Shown: positions 26,125 to 35,053, counted from the stretch's first letter. The stretch is DNA of 64,000 bases from Pelagicoccus albus (GCF_014230145.1 NZ_JACHVC010000005.1:7501-71500), one strand, 5' to 3'. The notes: generated from the letters alone by a model not told the origin. Translations and numbers: made by a program.

Positions 26125-26952
26125 TTACATCAGGTCCAGAACATCGATCCCGTCCATATCGTCGAAGGTCTGGTTTTCACCTCCCATAGCCCAAACGAAA
26201 CAGTAGTTCGAAGTGCCGCAGCCTGAGTGGATGCTCCAAGGCGGCGAGAGAACCGCTTGACGATCGTGTACTAGCAGATGGCGCGTTTCTTCAGGTTCGC
26301 CCATTAGGTGAGTGATCATGTTTCCCTCCGGCACATCGAAGTAGAGGTAGACCTCGCTGCGGCGGTCGTGGGTGTGGGCCGGCATGGTGTTCCATACGCT
26401 TCCTTCGGCAAGCTCGGTATAGCCCATGACGAGTTGGCAGCTCTTGATGCCGCCCTCGTGGATGTATTGGAAAATAGTTCGCTCGTTGGCGGTTTTACCC
26501 GATCCAAGGTCGACTCGGTTGGCGTCGGCGTGACTCGCTTTTGTAGTCGGGTAGCTCGTATGGGCTGGGTAGCTGACCAGATAGAACTGCGGCTTCTGAC
26601 CTTGGTCTTCCTTGAAAATTACCTCTTCGGCTCCGCGGCCGATGTAGAGGCATTCACGGTTGCTCAGTTGGTATTCTTTGCCGTCCACGGTGACTATTCC
26701 CGATTCCCCGATGTTGAGGATCCCGAGTTCGCGACGCTCGCAAAAATAGGAGGCTCGCATGCTGGCGTCGGCTTGAAGTTCGAGTTGGTTGTTGTCAGGG
26801 CAGGCGAAGCCCACGATAGCTCGATCCAAGTCGGTGACGCGATAGCGAAGCTCGGCTGGGGCGATGAGGTCCGTAATCATATACGTTTCGCGGAGCTGTT
26901 GGGTGTCCATCATGGACGCCTCGGAAGGGGATGTCGTTCTGTGTACGCTCAT
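26125..26952 (-). CDS. kduI: 5-dehydro-4-deoxy-D-glucuronate isomerase
   Basis: A 275-residue cupin-fold isomerase. The zinc-binding MPAHTHDRRSEVYLYFDVP block, the later SPPWSIHSGCGTSNYCFVWA block and the terminal DDMDGIDVLDLM tail are KduI hallmarks. KduI converts 4-deoxy-L-threo-5-hexosulose uronate to 3-deoxy-D-glycero-2,5-hexodiulosonate in the breakdown of pectin and other uronate polysaccharides. The usual partner, kduD, is not adjacent. The ATG at 26952 adds about 13 residues to the normal family start; an internal ATG at 26913 (MMDTQQLRETY) may be the true one. It converges with the polymerase gene and diverges from the cupin at 27057. Confidence 0.95.
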   Translation of the reverse strand: MSVHRTTSPSEASMMDTQQLRETYMITDLIAPAELRYRVTDLDRAIVGFACPDNNQLELQADASMRASYFCERRELGILNIGESGIVTVDGKEYQLSNRECLYIGRGAEEVIFKEDQGQKPQFYLVSYPAHTSYPTTKASHADANRVDLGSGKTANERTIFQYIHEGGIKSCQLVMGYTELAEGSVWNTMPAHTHDRRSEVYLYFDVPEGNMITHLMGEPEETRHLLVHDRQAVLSPPWSIHSGCGTSNYCFVWAMGGENQTFDDMDGIDVLDLM

Positions 26953-27056
26953 AGTTACTAGGCATCTTTGATGTCGGATTGCGCGGGGTCAACGTCTCGG
27001 CGAGCTTTGCGTGATCTTGGCTTGAGCTAGGGAGGCCTGCTTGGGATCTTTCGAAA

Positions 27057-27539
27057 ATGCGAACCATGGAATCACTGATCGAAGGTTTAGGCCTTGAGCG
27101 AATCGAGCACGAAGGCGGCTTTTTCAAACGCATCCACACCGGGGAGGCGAATGTTGATGGTCGGCCGCTAAGTACCACGATCTACGCTTTGTTCACGCAG
27201 GAGGAATTTTCCGCTCTGCATCGGCTCGATGTGGTCGAGCAGTTCTTTTTCGTGGATGGCGATCCGTTTGACGTTTTTCGGATCAACCCCGACGGTAGCA
27301 CTTCGGAAGCAACTCTCGGCTTGGATACGGGTAAGGGAGAGTCGCCTCACCAGGTGTTCGAGCCGGGCTGTTGGTTTGGAGGTATTCCCGCCGATTCCGG
27401 ATCCAAAGGATGGACACTCATGTGTTGCGTCGTGACTCCCGGCTTCGACTGGAAGGGATTTGAATTGGCGAATAGAGATGAGCTACTCGAAGCGTATCCG
27501 CAATATGGGGATGCAATCCGACGGCTGACGCGTGTTTGA
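27057..27539 (+). CDS. DUF985 cupin-family protein
   Basis: A 160-residue beta-rich protein matching the Cupin_5/DUF985 pattern: an early EHEGGFFKRIH, a central TTIYALFTQEEFSALHRLD, WFGGIPA near the end and a closing CCVVTPGFDWKGFEL. The family fold is a cupin barrel, possibly sugar- or metabolite-binding, with no firm reaction known. The gene is transcribed divergently from kduI across about 105 bp, and the two could share control of uronate use, but nothing in the sequence proves that. It ends eight bases before the convergent FAD/methyltransferase gene. Confidence 0.85.
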   Translation: MRTMESLIEGLGLERIEHEGGFFKRIHTGEANVDGRPLSTTIYALFTQEEFSALHRLDVVEQFFFVDGDPFDVFRINPDGSTSEATLGLDTGKGESPHQVFEPGCWFGGIPADSGSKGWTLMCCVVTPGFDWKGFELANRDELLEAYPQYGDAIRRLTRV

Positions 27540-27546
27540 AGTACTC

Positions 27547-29205
27547 CTATTTTCGGATCACGAAAAAGGGGTAGGGCGACTTTTGATTGCCGGTAGGGTG
27601 TCGCTCGATACGGATTTCGAATTCGTCTGTCGATAGTCCATTTAGCCAGGCCAATACCTGATCGACCTCGTCGCTCGCTCCCGGATGGCTTGGGTAAAGC
27701 GTTACGCTAAGAATCCCGCCCGTTTGCAAAAGTTGTATGCTTTGATCGAGGGCTGAAAGAGTGGTTTTTGGCAGGGTGATCAGTTTTTCGTCACCTCCTG
27801 GAAGGAAGCCAAGGTTGAAGACTATGGCGGAAATTTTCCCGTGAAGCTCGCTAGGTATCGTGACGAGCAGGTTTTCATGTCCTGCTTGAAACAGGGTTGC
27901 TTGTTGGGACAGCCCGTGTTTTTCCAAGCGTGTTCTGGTCGTTTTTATAGCTTGCTCCTGTATGTCGTAGGCGAATACGTGCCCGGCTTTTCCAACTTGT
28001 TCGGCGAGCCATTGAGTGTCGTGCCCGTTTCCCGCTGTGGCATCGATGGCGGTGTCGCCTGCCTTTAGACGCTGCAAGACGGCGTCTTTTGCCACGTTGG
28101 TGGCGAGCCACCTTTTGGCGCGTTTGGTTTCCTTTTTGATGAAGCGCGACGGAAGTACCTCAGGTTGGAGCGATTTACCGTTTTGAAGGAAGTCCGCTAG
28201 AGCTGCCGAGAAGTAGGGAATCTGCATCGAGCCTTTGCTGCCAAAACCGTTGAAGGCGATGATTCGGCTATTGTTCGGATGGGGCCCGACCACTGGATAC
28301 GCTCCTGCGGTAGCGGGGCGGACACCGGCTCGAATTTCTTCGAACTCCCATGAGTCGGCACCGAACTCGCGATCTAGAAACTCCGCTAATTCGGCGATGC
28401 CTTCCTCATCCGGAGTATCGTTTGGGTCGTCCCAATTGTAGGTGGCTCCGATTTGCAGGGTTCCGTCGTGTCGCGGCACAAGGAACTTCCCTTTGAGGAG
28501 GATGGGAGAGTTTGCCTCGGGAGCTTGGGTTAGACGGATGCGGGCGATGATTCCTTTGGCCGGTTTGTAAGGGATGAATTCGAAATGCGGATTGCCGGTG
28601 GCTAAGTGTCCTTCCGCAAAGATAGCCACCTTTGCTCGGCGACCACGGAAGTATATTGGGGATTCACTGGCTTCTATCTCGTTGTAGTGGAATGTCGAAG
28701 ACAGTAGGTGATTCTCGTTTGTCAGCTGGGAATGGATTAGCTCGAGCAGGGAATTTGTATCGAGATAACCAGCCTTTGGTATGGCGAAGCCGCCGTGGCT
28801 GTCGCACGGATAGGATTGCTGTTCTGGCAAGGCTGTCGTGCTCTCCGCGTAGCCTTTTTCCTGCAGGCGTTTAGTCCAGAGTTTTGCTTCGTCCGGGTTC
28901 GAGAAATATCGATGAAGCGGGCGAGGATGGAAGAGGCGAGTTCCGTGCTGGGACTCCAGCTTTTGGTAGTAAGAGGTGGCGAATGGAATCAGCTCGTCCG
29001 CCATCCAAACCCGTTTAAGTCGTTTTCCTCCGATGGGGTTGATGAGGCCTGCGGCGACTCTCGAGCATTGAGACCGGTTGGCGTTGTCCACGAGGAGGAT
29101 TTCTAGCCCACGGGCGATAAGTTGCTCGGCAAGAATACTGCCTGCTAGGCCGCCACCAAAAACGATGGCATCGTAGGATTCAGGATTGGATGGGAGGTTT
29201 GGCAA
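27547..29205 (-). CDS. FAD oxidoreductase fused to YtqB/MnmM-type methyltransferase
   Basis: A two-domain protein of about 552 residues. Residues 1-350 are a DAO-type FAD domain: IVFGGGLAGS dinucleotide loop near 17-22, VAAGLINPIGG, and a terminal GVRPATAGAYPVVGP then FNGFGSKG. Residues 353-552 are a class I SAM methyltransferase of the YtqB type: AIDATAGNGHDT, FAYDIQEQAI, AIVFNLGFLPGGD (near 461-472) and LYPSHPGASDE. In the MnmC pathway an FAD oxidase turns cmnm5(s2)U34 of tRNA into nm5(s2)U, which is then methylated; YtqB (MnmM) does the methylation in Bacillus. I infer a one-chain MnmC(o)-like/MnmM enzyme, with domain order opposite to E. coli MnmC. The start is uncertain: the frame opens at a TTG (29271) overlapping aroK, so the TTG at 29205 is preferred. 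Confidence 0.8.
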   Translation of the reverse strand: MPNLPSNPESYDAIVFGGGLAGSILAEQLIARGLEILLVDNANRSQCSRVAAGLINPIGGKRLKRVWMADELIPFATSYYQKLESQHGTRLFHPRPLHRYFSNPDEAKLWTKRLQEKGYAESTTALPEQQSYPCDSHGGFAIPKAGYLDTNSLLELIHSQLTNENHLLSSTFHYNEIEASESPIYFRGRRAKVAIFAEGHLATGNPHFEFIPYKPAKGIIARIRLTQAPEANSPILLKGKFLVPRHDGTLQIGATYNWDDPNDTPDEEGIAELAEFLDREFGADSWEFEEIRAGVRPATAGAYPVVGPHPNNSRIIAFNGFGSKGSMQIPYFSAALADFLQNGKSLQPEVLPSRFIKKETKRAKRWLATNVAKDAVLQRLKAGDTAIDATAGNGHDTQWLAEQVGKAGHVFAYDIQEQAIKTTRTRLEKHGLSQQATLFQAGHENLLVTIPSELHGKISAIVFNLGFLPGGDEKLITLPKTTLSALDQSIQLLQTGGILSVTLYPSHPGASDEVDQVLAWLNGLSTDEFEIRIERHPTGNQKSPYPFFVIRK

Positions 29206-29254
29206 AATTGGATAGACTAAGAGCTTCGGTCGCTTTTGGGTGCAAGATTGCCGT

Positions 29255-29794
29255 ATGAAGAAGTTAAGCAAACCAAACCTCTACCTCGTGGGATTTATGG
29301 GCACCGGGAAAAGCACTGTCGGTCGCCTCGTCGCTCAGCGTATGGGATTGGAGTTTATCGATAGCGATCACGCCATCGAGGCCGCGGCGGAAAAGAGCAT
29401 TTCCGAAATCTTTGCTTCCGAGGGGGAGCCGGTCTTTCGCCGGATGGAGAAAGCTTTTGTAGAAAAGGGCCATCCACGAGAAGGCTGTTTGATCTCCTGT
29501 GGCGGAGGTTTGCCGGTGCAGCCCGGAATCATGGAGATCCTCAAGGAGCAAGGCTTGGTCTTTTCGCTTATGGCTTCAGCGGCTGGGATCTACGAGCGGA
29601 CCCGTCACACGACTGATAGGCCTTTGCTGCAAGTGGCTGATCCTCTGGCGGAAATTGAAAAACTGCTCGAGGTCCGAGAGCCGATCTATCGTAAGGCAAA
29701 TTGCTGTATCCTGACCGAAGGAAGGACGGTTGGCGAAGTGGTGGGACACGTTTGTCGTTCCTACAAACTCGAGTCGAAGCTTTGGACCCCATGA
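29255..29794 (+). CDS. aroK: Shikimate kinase
   Basis: A 179-residue P-loop kinase with LVGFMGTGKSTVGR (Walker A), FIDSDHAIE (shikimate-binding aspartate), FRRMEKAF, ISCGGGLPV and ERTRHTTDRPLL (lid arginines), all hallmarks of AroK. It phosphorylates shikimate at O3 on the chorismate route. The ATG at 29255 is preferred over an upstream TTG at 29240. Its stop overlaps the start of queG (ATGA), indicating a coupled two-gene operon; it is divergent from the FAD/methyltransferase fusion. Confidence 0.95.
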   Translation: MKKLSKPNLYLVGFMGTGKSTVGRLVAQRMGLEFIDSDHAIEAAAEKSISEIFASEGEPVFRRMEKAFVEKGHPREGCLISCGGGLPVQPGIMEILKEQGLVFSLMASAAGIYERTRHTTDRPLLQVADPLAEIEKLLEVREPIYRKANCCILTEGRTVGEVVGHVCRSYKLESKLWTP

Positions 29795-30987
29795 TCTCCT
29801 CGGAAGAGAAGGAACAGCTTAGGTCCGAGTTCTTGAATCTCGGATTCGATGTGGTTCGTTTCTCAGATCTCAACCCCGTGGATGATGACCGGCTTCGTGA
29901 ATGGATCGAGGCCGGATATCATGCGGATATGGAGTGGATGGCTCGGTCGCTCGAAAAGAGACTGGATCCTAGCCTCGTTTTAGAGGCGGCTTGCTCGGTG
30001 ATTATGCTCGGGGTCAATTATTTGCCACCTGCTGGGGACGCGGCGACCACACAAAAGGGCTTCGCGAAATACTCCCTGTATCGGGATTATCACGACACGG
30101 TTTTGGCTGGCCTGAAAGAAGCTGGGAAACTTCTCGAGGAGCGGTTCGGTCTTGGTCCGCGAGAGTACCGTTACTATGTCGATACCGGGCCGGTGGTCGA
30201 GCGTGGCTGGGCTGCCGCGGCCGGCTTGGGTTGGCAAGGGAAGAACGGGATGCTGATCTCTAAGGAGCATGGGAACTGGCTGCTCTTGGCTAGCATCTTT
30301 GTGCCGCTCGAATTTGAGAATGATGGTCCGCTGCAAAAGGGGAGACCTGACAAGGACGCGGAGCCAGAGCTGGGGCTACTTTGCGGAAAATGTACCCGAT
30401 GCATGGATGCGTGTCCGACGAATGCGATTATCGAGCCGGGGCTTGTCGATACGCGAAAGTGCATTTCCTATCACACCATCGAGAACAAGGGGGCGATCCC
30501 TCGCGAGTTGAGGTCGAAATTCGGATCCCGAGTCTATGGTTGCGACATCTGTCTGGACGTTTGCCCTTGGAACCGCTTTGCCCAAGCCGGCCGCCAAGAG
30601 CTGTTGGAATCTCGCTACGCAGTGGCAGAGCTAGGGTTGCTGGACCTGCTGAAAATGGATATCGAAACGTTTCGCGAGGTATTTCGGAAAATGCCTGTTA
30701 AGCGAACGAAGCTGCGTGGCTTGAAGCGGAATGCATGTGTCGCTGCCGGTAACCTTTTGCGGGAAGAGTACTGGTGGCCAAAAGATGGCGCGTCACGAGA
30801 GGTGTTTCTAGAAGATGTGAAGCGAGTGTTGCTCGAACTGGCGGAGACCGATGAGGAACCGTTGGTTCGTAGTCATGCTGTTTGGGCAGTGTATCAACTT
30901 TGCGGAGACGAAGCTGACGCTCTATTGGCAAAGGCGAAAGCCAAAGAGGAAGATGACTCCGTTTTGGCTGAGTATCTCCAAGGCTAA
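29791..30987 (+). CDS. queG: Epoxyqueuosine reductase
   Basis: A 398-residue protein with the QueG layout: N-terminal cobalamin-binding region (YHADMEWM, RLDPSLVLEAA, YYVDTGPVVERGWAA), two [4Fe-4S] cysteine clusters (CGKCTRCMDACP near residue 198 and CDICLDVCPWN near 251) and a C-terminal helical, HEAT-like part. It reduces epoxyqueuosine to queuosine in the wobble position of GUN-anticodon tRNAs, the last step of Q synthesis. The start ATG overlaps the aroK stop by 4 bp, which fixes the start; the frame is open further upstream. Its TAA overlaps the stop of the convergent thioesterase gene. Confidence 0.95.
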   Translation: MISSEEKEQLRSEFLNLGFDVVRFSDLNPVDDDRLREWIEAGYHADMEWMARSLEKRLDPSLVLEAACSVIMLGVNYLPPAGDAATTQKGFAKYSLYRDYHDTVLAGLKEAGKLLEERFGLGPREYRYYVDTGPVVERGWAAAAGLGWQGKNGMLISKEHGNWLLLASIFVPLEFENDGPLQKGRPDKDAEPELGLLCGKCTRCMDACPTNAIIEPGLVDTRKCISYHTIENKGAIPRELRSKFGSRVYGCDICLDVCPWNRFAQAGRQELLESRYAVAELGLLDLLKMDIETFREVFRKMPVKRTKLRGLKRNACVAAGNLLREEYWWPKDGASREVFLEDVKRVLLELAETDEEPLVRSHAVWAVYQLCGDEADALLAKAKAKEEDDSVLAEYLQG

Positions 30988-31385
30988 GCGAAGTGCTTAT
31001 CCAGAGCGTCCCTGAAGTAAGGCGGTGGCTTAACTGGCTGTCCGTGTTGGTTCATGAAAACGTGGGTAGTCGATCCGGTGGCGAGCAGCTCTTCTTCACG
31101 TTTCAGCTCGTAGGTGATTTTAATTTTGAGAGTCGGCTTTTCTTCGATGCGAGAAACGACTGTTACAATGTCGTCGTATTTTGCGGGACGCTTGTATTGC
31201 AAGTCGACCGCCAGTACTGGAAGCATCAGGCCTTGGTCTTCGATCTCTTTGTAGGGTAGACCGTTTTCGCGAAGCATTTCGGTTCTGCCGATCTCCATCC
31301 ATGGCAGGTAGTTGGCGTGATAGACGATACCCATCATATCGGTTTCGGCGTAACGTACTCGAACTTCGGAGACACTCTCGATCAT
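30984..31385 (-). CDS. YbgC/FadM-type acyl-CoA thioesterase
   Basis: A 133-residue hotdog-fold protein. The early VRVRYAETDMMGIVYHANYLPW matches the 4-hydroxybenzoyl-CoA thioesterase/YbgC family, with the catalytic aspartate in the ETDMMGIVYH loop. Such enzymes hydrolyse short- or medium-chain acyl-CoA or acyl-ACP; YbgC is often linked to the Tol-Pal envelope system, but no tol or pal genes are here. It shares 4 bp of stop codon with queG on the other strand. Confidence 0.9.
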   Translation of the reverse strand: MIESVSEVRVRYAETDMMGIVYHANYLPWMEIGRTEMLRENGLPYKEIEDQGLMLPVLAVDLQYKRPAKYDDIVTVVSRIEEKPTLKIKITYELKREEELLATGSTTHVFMNQHGQPVKPPPYFRDALDKHFA

Positions 31386-31436
31386 AGAGTGAAGAAGAGC
31401 GATTCCCCGTAGCGTGACAAGCTCGCTTATCTTCGA

Positions 31437-32672
31437 TCAGAGGCTGTCCGAAACGAGCTCAGCGTGATGCTCAAACTTTTCGATGGTGGGATCTATGGTG
31501 ATGTCCCAGCGATTGAAGAGTAGATCAGCGGAGCGTATCCAGGAGTTGCGACGAGCCCATTTCCTACCGTTGGCCCCCATCTTTTCTCGCAGGCTTCGAT
31601 CTTGGATGAGTTGGGCGAAAGCGGCCGTGAGTTGCTCCTGGTTTTCGGGCTCCACCAGTATTCCGTTTTCACCGTCGGACACGGCTTCGGCGACTCCTCC
31701 CACTTTATGGGCAACAATAGGTAGCCCGTGGGCAGCTGCTTCCAGATAAACGAGACCAAATCCCTCTACGCTTTTGCGGAAGTTGATGCTCGTCATAGAG
31801 AAAATGTCCGCTCGTGCGTAAATGTCCTCCAGCTGATCGTTGGTGACGTCGCCAAAGAAGGTCACTCCGAAGTCGGCTTGCTCAGCGAGCTGGCGAAGTT
31901 CTTCTTCGTATCCATGTTTCTTGCCGGTTCCGACGACCCAGAAGGTCACTTGACGACGAAGAGCACGCGGTAGCTGTATCAGAGCGTTCAAGATAAAGCT
32001 CTGCCCTTTGCGAGGGTGTAAACGTCCGACTGTAAGGATGTGGACGCGTTTTGATTTGCGGCTAGGCCTATCCTCGTTTTCTGCGAAGTCGGAACGGAGC
32101 GCTCCCGGCGTTAGGAAAGTTTTCCGTTTCGAGTGAGGGAAGCTGCCCTTGAGGAGCTTGTGAGTGTATTCGGATGGGGTGCTAATTCGATCAGCCCGTT
32201 TGATCAGCGAATTCATGGCCATTCGTTTCCCCGGATGGGATGCGAAGGTCTGGATCTCGGTGCCGTGGAAGGTCAGTATCAATTTGCCGGGTTGAAAGGA
32301 CCTAAAGTACTGGAGGTGGCACATGGCCAGAAGGGGGCCCGGCTCGCACAAGTAGACGATGGCTTTGCGGAGCTGGCGGCGGCGTTTTATCATCTCCCTC
32401 GCCAGTTTGATCTGACACCGCAGATCTTGGCTGCCTTTGAGGTCTAAGCGTCTGATTTTAAAAGGGTAATCTTCTTCCTCCCAACCATCAACTCGTGGGG
32501 CCCACACTTCAACTTTTCTGCCTAACTTGGCAGCTGCACGCGCCATCTCCTCAGTGAAGGTTGCTATCCCACCTTTGGTGGGAGCGAACTCATGAGTGAG
32601 AATTAGGATCGGTGCTTTGTCCGTGAATTCCATTTCGGGTATGCGACCCGAGTTAGTTGGCTCAGTTCGCAT
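31437..32672 (-). CDS. Glycosyltransferase family 4 protein
   Basis: A 411-residue GT-B glycosyltransferase. The N-terminal domain holds LTHEFAPTKGGIATFTEEMA; the C-terminal GT4 domain holds ILTVGRLHPRKGQ, the FGDVTNDQLEDIYARADIF loop, EGFGLVYLEAAAHGLPIVA (the conserved E-x7-E nucleotide-sugar site) and GGVAEAV. It should transfer a sugar from a nucleotide donor, probably to a cell-envelope glycan or lipid. Acceptor and product cannot be told from sequence, and no other polysaccharide genes are beside it. An internal ATG at 32633 is an alternative start. Confidence 0.9.
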   Translation of the reverse strand: MRTEPTNSGRIPEMEFTDKAPILILTHEFAPTKGGIATFTEEMARAAAKLGRKVEVWAPRVDGWEEEDYPFKIRRLDLKGSQDLRCQIKLAREMIKRRRQLRKAIVYLCEPGPLLAMCHLQYFRSFQPGKLILTFHGTEIQTFASHPGKRMAMNSLIKRADRISTPSEYTHKLLKGSFPHSKRKTFLTPGALRSDFAENEDRPSRKSKRVHILTVGRLHPRKGQSFILNALIQLPRALRRQVTFWVVGTGKKHGYEEELRQLAEQADFGVTFFGDVTNDQLEDIYARADIFSMTSINFRKSVEGFGLVYLEAAAHGLPIVAHKVGGVAEAVSDGENGILVEPENQEQLTAAFAQLIQDRSLREKMGANGRKWARRNSWIRSADLLFNRWDITIDPTIEKFEHHAELVSDSL

Positions 32673-32741
32673 TTAATGGCGATAGGAGTTTAAGTATTTT
32701 CTCGAATCAACTCTAAAAGATGAGTTTGGCACTCATTCGGC

Positions 32742-32770
32742 TTGGCGATGTCGCAGAAGCTTAACATAAT
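32742..32770 (+). promoter_or_regulatory. Putative sigma-70 promoter for the ACP-FabZ gene
   Basis: TTGGCG at 32742-32747 is followed after 17 bp by CATAAT (5 of 6 to the -10 consensus) at 32765-32770. Transcription would start near 32777. This supports the ATG at 32850 over the upstream TTG at 32742 as the gene start. Confidence 0.6.
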
Positions 32771-32849
32771 TTTTGTTTTCAGGACGGGCCACACCCAAGC
32801 TTTTGCTGTTTACAAGCCAACAGAGCCTGTCCTTTTTTACTCGCTCCAA

Positions 32850-33698
32850 ATGTCAAACGAGGGAATCAAACCAAAACTAGCACAGACACCGCCAGACGAA
32901 AGTGCGGACGAACAACTGAAGGACACGCTAAAGCGTTGCTCCCCAGAAACTATTGCAGCAGCCCTAGCCTTTAGGAAGAGCGGAGATGTTGAACTCGTCC
33001 CGACCGTTGTTTTGGGAATCGTGGAGCGCTTTTTGGAGCCCGATCAGGTAGACACCTTGAGGAATGGCGATGATTCGACCAAATTCATGGAAGATTTGGG
33101 CATGGACTCGCTGACAATGTTCGAAGCGATCATGATGGTTGAGGAATCCCTCGGTGTTAGCATCAAAAATGAGGAGCTTTGGGATCTGCGAACAGTTGGA
33201 GATTTGAAAGCGTTCATCTCATCCAAGTTGACTGGCGATCCGGTCGAATCGAAAGCGAAGTTCTACCCGATCGAGGAGATCGCGGCGATCATGCCGCAGC
33301 AGACACCTTTCCTCTTTCTTCAGACTGCGGAGATAGAAGGAAGCAAGGCGACTGGGACCTACGAAATTTCGGGCAAGGAAGCATTCCTGGAAGGTCACTT
33401 CAAAGGAAACCCTGTTTTTCCAGCATCTATCATGCTGGAAGCTCTGGGGCAGTTGGGCGTTTTTCACTTCCTGAAAACGGAATCGGAAGGTGGGGCGAAT
33501 TCCATTTTCTTCACGGGAGCGGATGGCGTTCGCTGTTTTCGGGTATGCAAGCCAGGCGACACCTTAGAGCTAAGCGTAGAGCTCAAGCGCACCCGTGAGC
33601 CCATGGTGGTTTACTCTGGAAAGATCACGGTGAAGGGCGAAAAGACGGCAGTGGCGGATGAGATCACTTTGATCGTTGCCCCTGAAGAGTCTGAGTAG
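32850..33698 (+). CDS. Acyl carrier protein fused to FabZ-like dehydratase
   Basis: A 282-residue fusion. Residues about 50-130 are an ACP domain with the 4'-phosphopantetheine site LGMDSLTMFE (S87). Residues about 138-280 are a hotdog 3-hydroxyacyl-ACP dehydratase with FLEGHFKGNPVFPASIMLEALGQ-type active site (H183, E197 by family alignment). The fused carrier should present 3-hydroxyacyl chains to the dehydratase. It is followed after 73 bp by a ketosynthase on the same strand, so the pair could act in fatty-acid or related polyketide-like synthesis. The start is set by the promoter just upstream; the frame is open to 32742. Confidence 0.85.
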   Translation: MSNEGIKPKLAQTPPDESADEQLKDTLKRCSPETIAAALAFRKSGDVELVPTVVLGIVERFLEPDQVDTLRNGDDSTKFMEDLGMDSLTMFEAIMMVEESLGVSIKNEELWDLRTVGDLKAFISSKLTGDPVESKAKFYPIEEIAAIMPQQTPFLFLQTAEIEGSKATGTYEISGKEAFLEGHFKGNPVFPASIMLEALGQLGVFHFLKTESEGGANSIFFTGADGVRCFRVCKPGDTLELSVELKRTREPMVVYSGKITVKGEKTAVADEITLIVAPEESE

Positions 33699-33771
33699 GG
33701 TTCGCATCTAGTCTCGACTTGATTCCCAAGGCGCGGTGTTTTCCTCTCTCAAGGAAAACGCATAGAGCGAA

Positions 33772-35040
33772 ATGGGAATTCAACGAGTATTTGTAACAGG
33801 CATCGGAATTGTCAGCAGCATCGGTAACGATGAGGCTAGCGTAGCGGAGAGCTTGAGAGAGCTTCGCCACGGTTTCGCTCCGTTTGTGCAGGAATCCGTC
33901 AAGACGCCGGGCAATGTAAAGTTGGCTGGCACCGTCAAGGGATTCGACGTGAGCTCACCCGATTTCGAAGACTGGACACTGCCAGCTCCCTACCGAATCC
34001 GCAGAGACGTTTTGCGCTCGTTGCCTCCGCACGGGACCTATGTGCATGTGGCTATGGCTCAAGCGATCGAAGCGGCCAAATTGGAGCAAGCGGACGTTTC
34101 CAATCTGGATACGGGCATATACACTTCCTCCGCTGGATCGACTCGCTTGCTCTACCAAAATTCCAAGCGCCTGCACGAAGTCGGCCCCATGCGTTGCCCT
34201 CCGACGGGCATTGTATCGTCGATCGCTGGAACCTTGAGTTTCAACTTGGTCGCGCAGTTTAAGATACGAGGTAATTCCTGCGGTTTTTCCTCGGCCTGCG
34301 CTTCGTCGGGTCATGCTCTCGGCTTCGCTTACGACGACATCGCTCTGGGGCGTCAGAAGCGTATGTTCGTGGCTGCGGGAGAGGACATAAACGACGAATC
34401 GCTGCTGCCATTTGCCGGGATGCGAGCCTTGTCGTTGGAATCTGAGCCTGAGAAGGCTTCCTGTCCTTTCGACCGAAACCGGAATGGATTTGTCAGCACC
34501 GGCGGAGGCGCGGTGCTAGTGCTGGAAAGCGAAGAGGAAGTGAACCGTCGCGGCGTGCAGCCGTATGCAGAATTGCTTGGTTGGGGACAGGCCAGCGATG
34601 GGCATAATGTGGCGATGTCTCATCCGGAAGGGGTTGGCTTGTCGGAAGCGATTCGGCGGGCTTTGCGTTCGGCCAATTTAGATGCTGGCGAAGTCGATTA
34701 TATCAATGCCCATGCGACTTCCACCATGATTGGAGACTTGAGCGAAGGTCGTGCCTTGAAGGAGGTTTTTAGCAATGAAGGCCACTCTCCGAAGATCTCC
34801 AGCACCAAAGCGTTGACTGGACATGGACTCTCTCTAGCGAGCGCATTGGAAGCGTCGATTTTATCCCTCGCGTTCAAGGAAGGATTCACGCCTGGCTCGG
34901 CTCACATCCGTGAGTTGGACGAGGAGTTTGCCAGCTTGAATATCATTCGAGAAACTTTGGCGGAAGCTCCCAGCGTTGCTTTGAGCAACAGCAGTGGTTT
35001 CGGCGGCGCGAATGTGACCCTCGCTTTTCGCAAGGTTTAA
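33772..35040 (+). CDS. Beta-ketoacyl-ACP synthase (FabB/FabF type)
   Basis: A 422-residue condensing enzyme with the full catalytic triad: the active cysteine in SSACASSGHALG (C176), histidine in NAHATSTMIGD and histidine in STKALTGHGLS, plus the terminal SNSSGFGGANVTL. It catalyses decarboxylating condensation of malonyl-ACP with acyl-ACP. The length and motifs fit KAS I/II. Its partner ACP-dehydratase fusion directly upstream suggests a dedicated two-gene module rather than the general fab cluster. It converges with recD2 across 13 bp. Confidence 0.92.
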   Translation: MGIQRVFVTGIGIVSSIGNDEASVAESLRELRHGFAPFVQESVKTPGNVKLAGTVKGFDVSSPDFEDWTLPAPYRIRRDVLRSLPPHGTYVHVAMAQAIEAAKLEQADVSNLDTGIYTSSAGSTRLLYQNSKRLHEVGPMRCPPTGIVSSIAGTLSFNLVAQFKIRGNSCGFSSACASSGHALGFAYDDIALGRQKRMFVAAGEDINDESLLPFAGMRALSLESEPEKASCPFDRNRNGFVSTGGGAVLVLESEEEVNRRGVQPYAELLGWGQASDGHNVAMSHPEGVGLSEAIRRALRSANLDAGEVDYINAHATSTMIGDLSEGRALKEVFSNEGHSPKISSTKALTGHGLSLASALEASILSLAFKEGFTPGSAHIRELDEEFASLNIIRETLAEAPSVALSNSSGFGGANVTLAFRKV

Positions 35041-35053
35041 GACCCCGTTTTCG

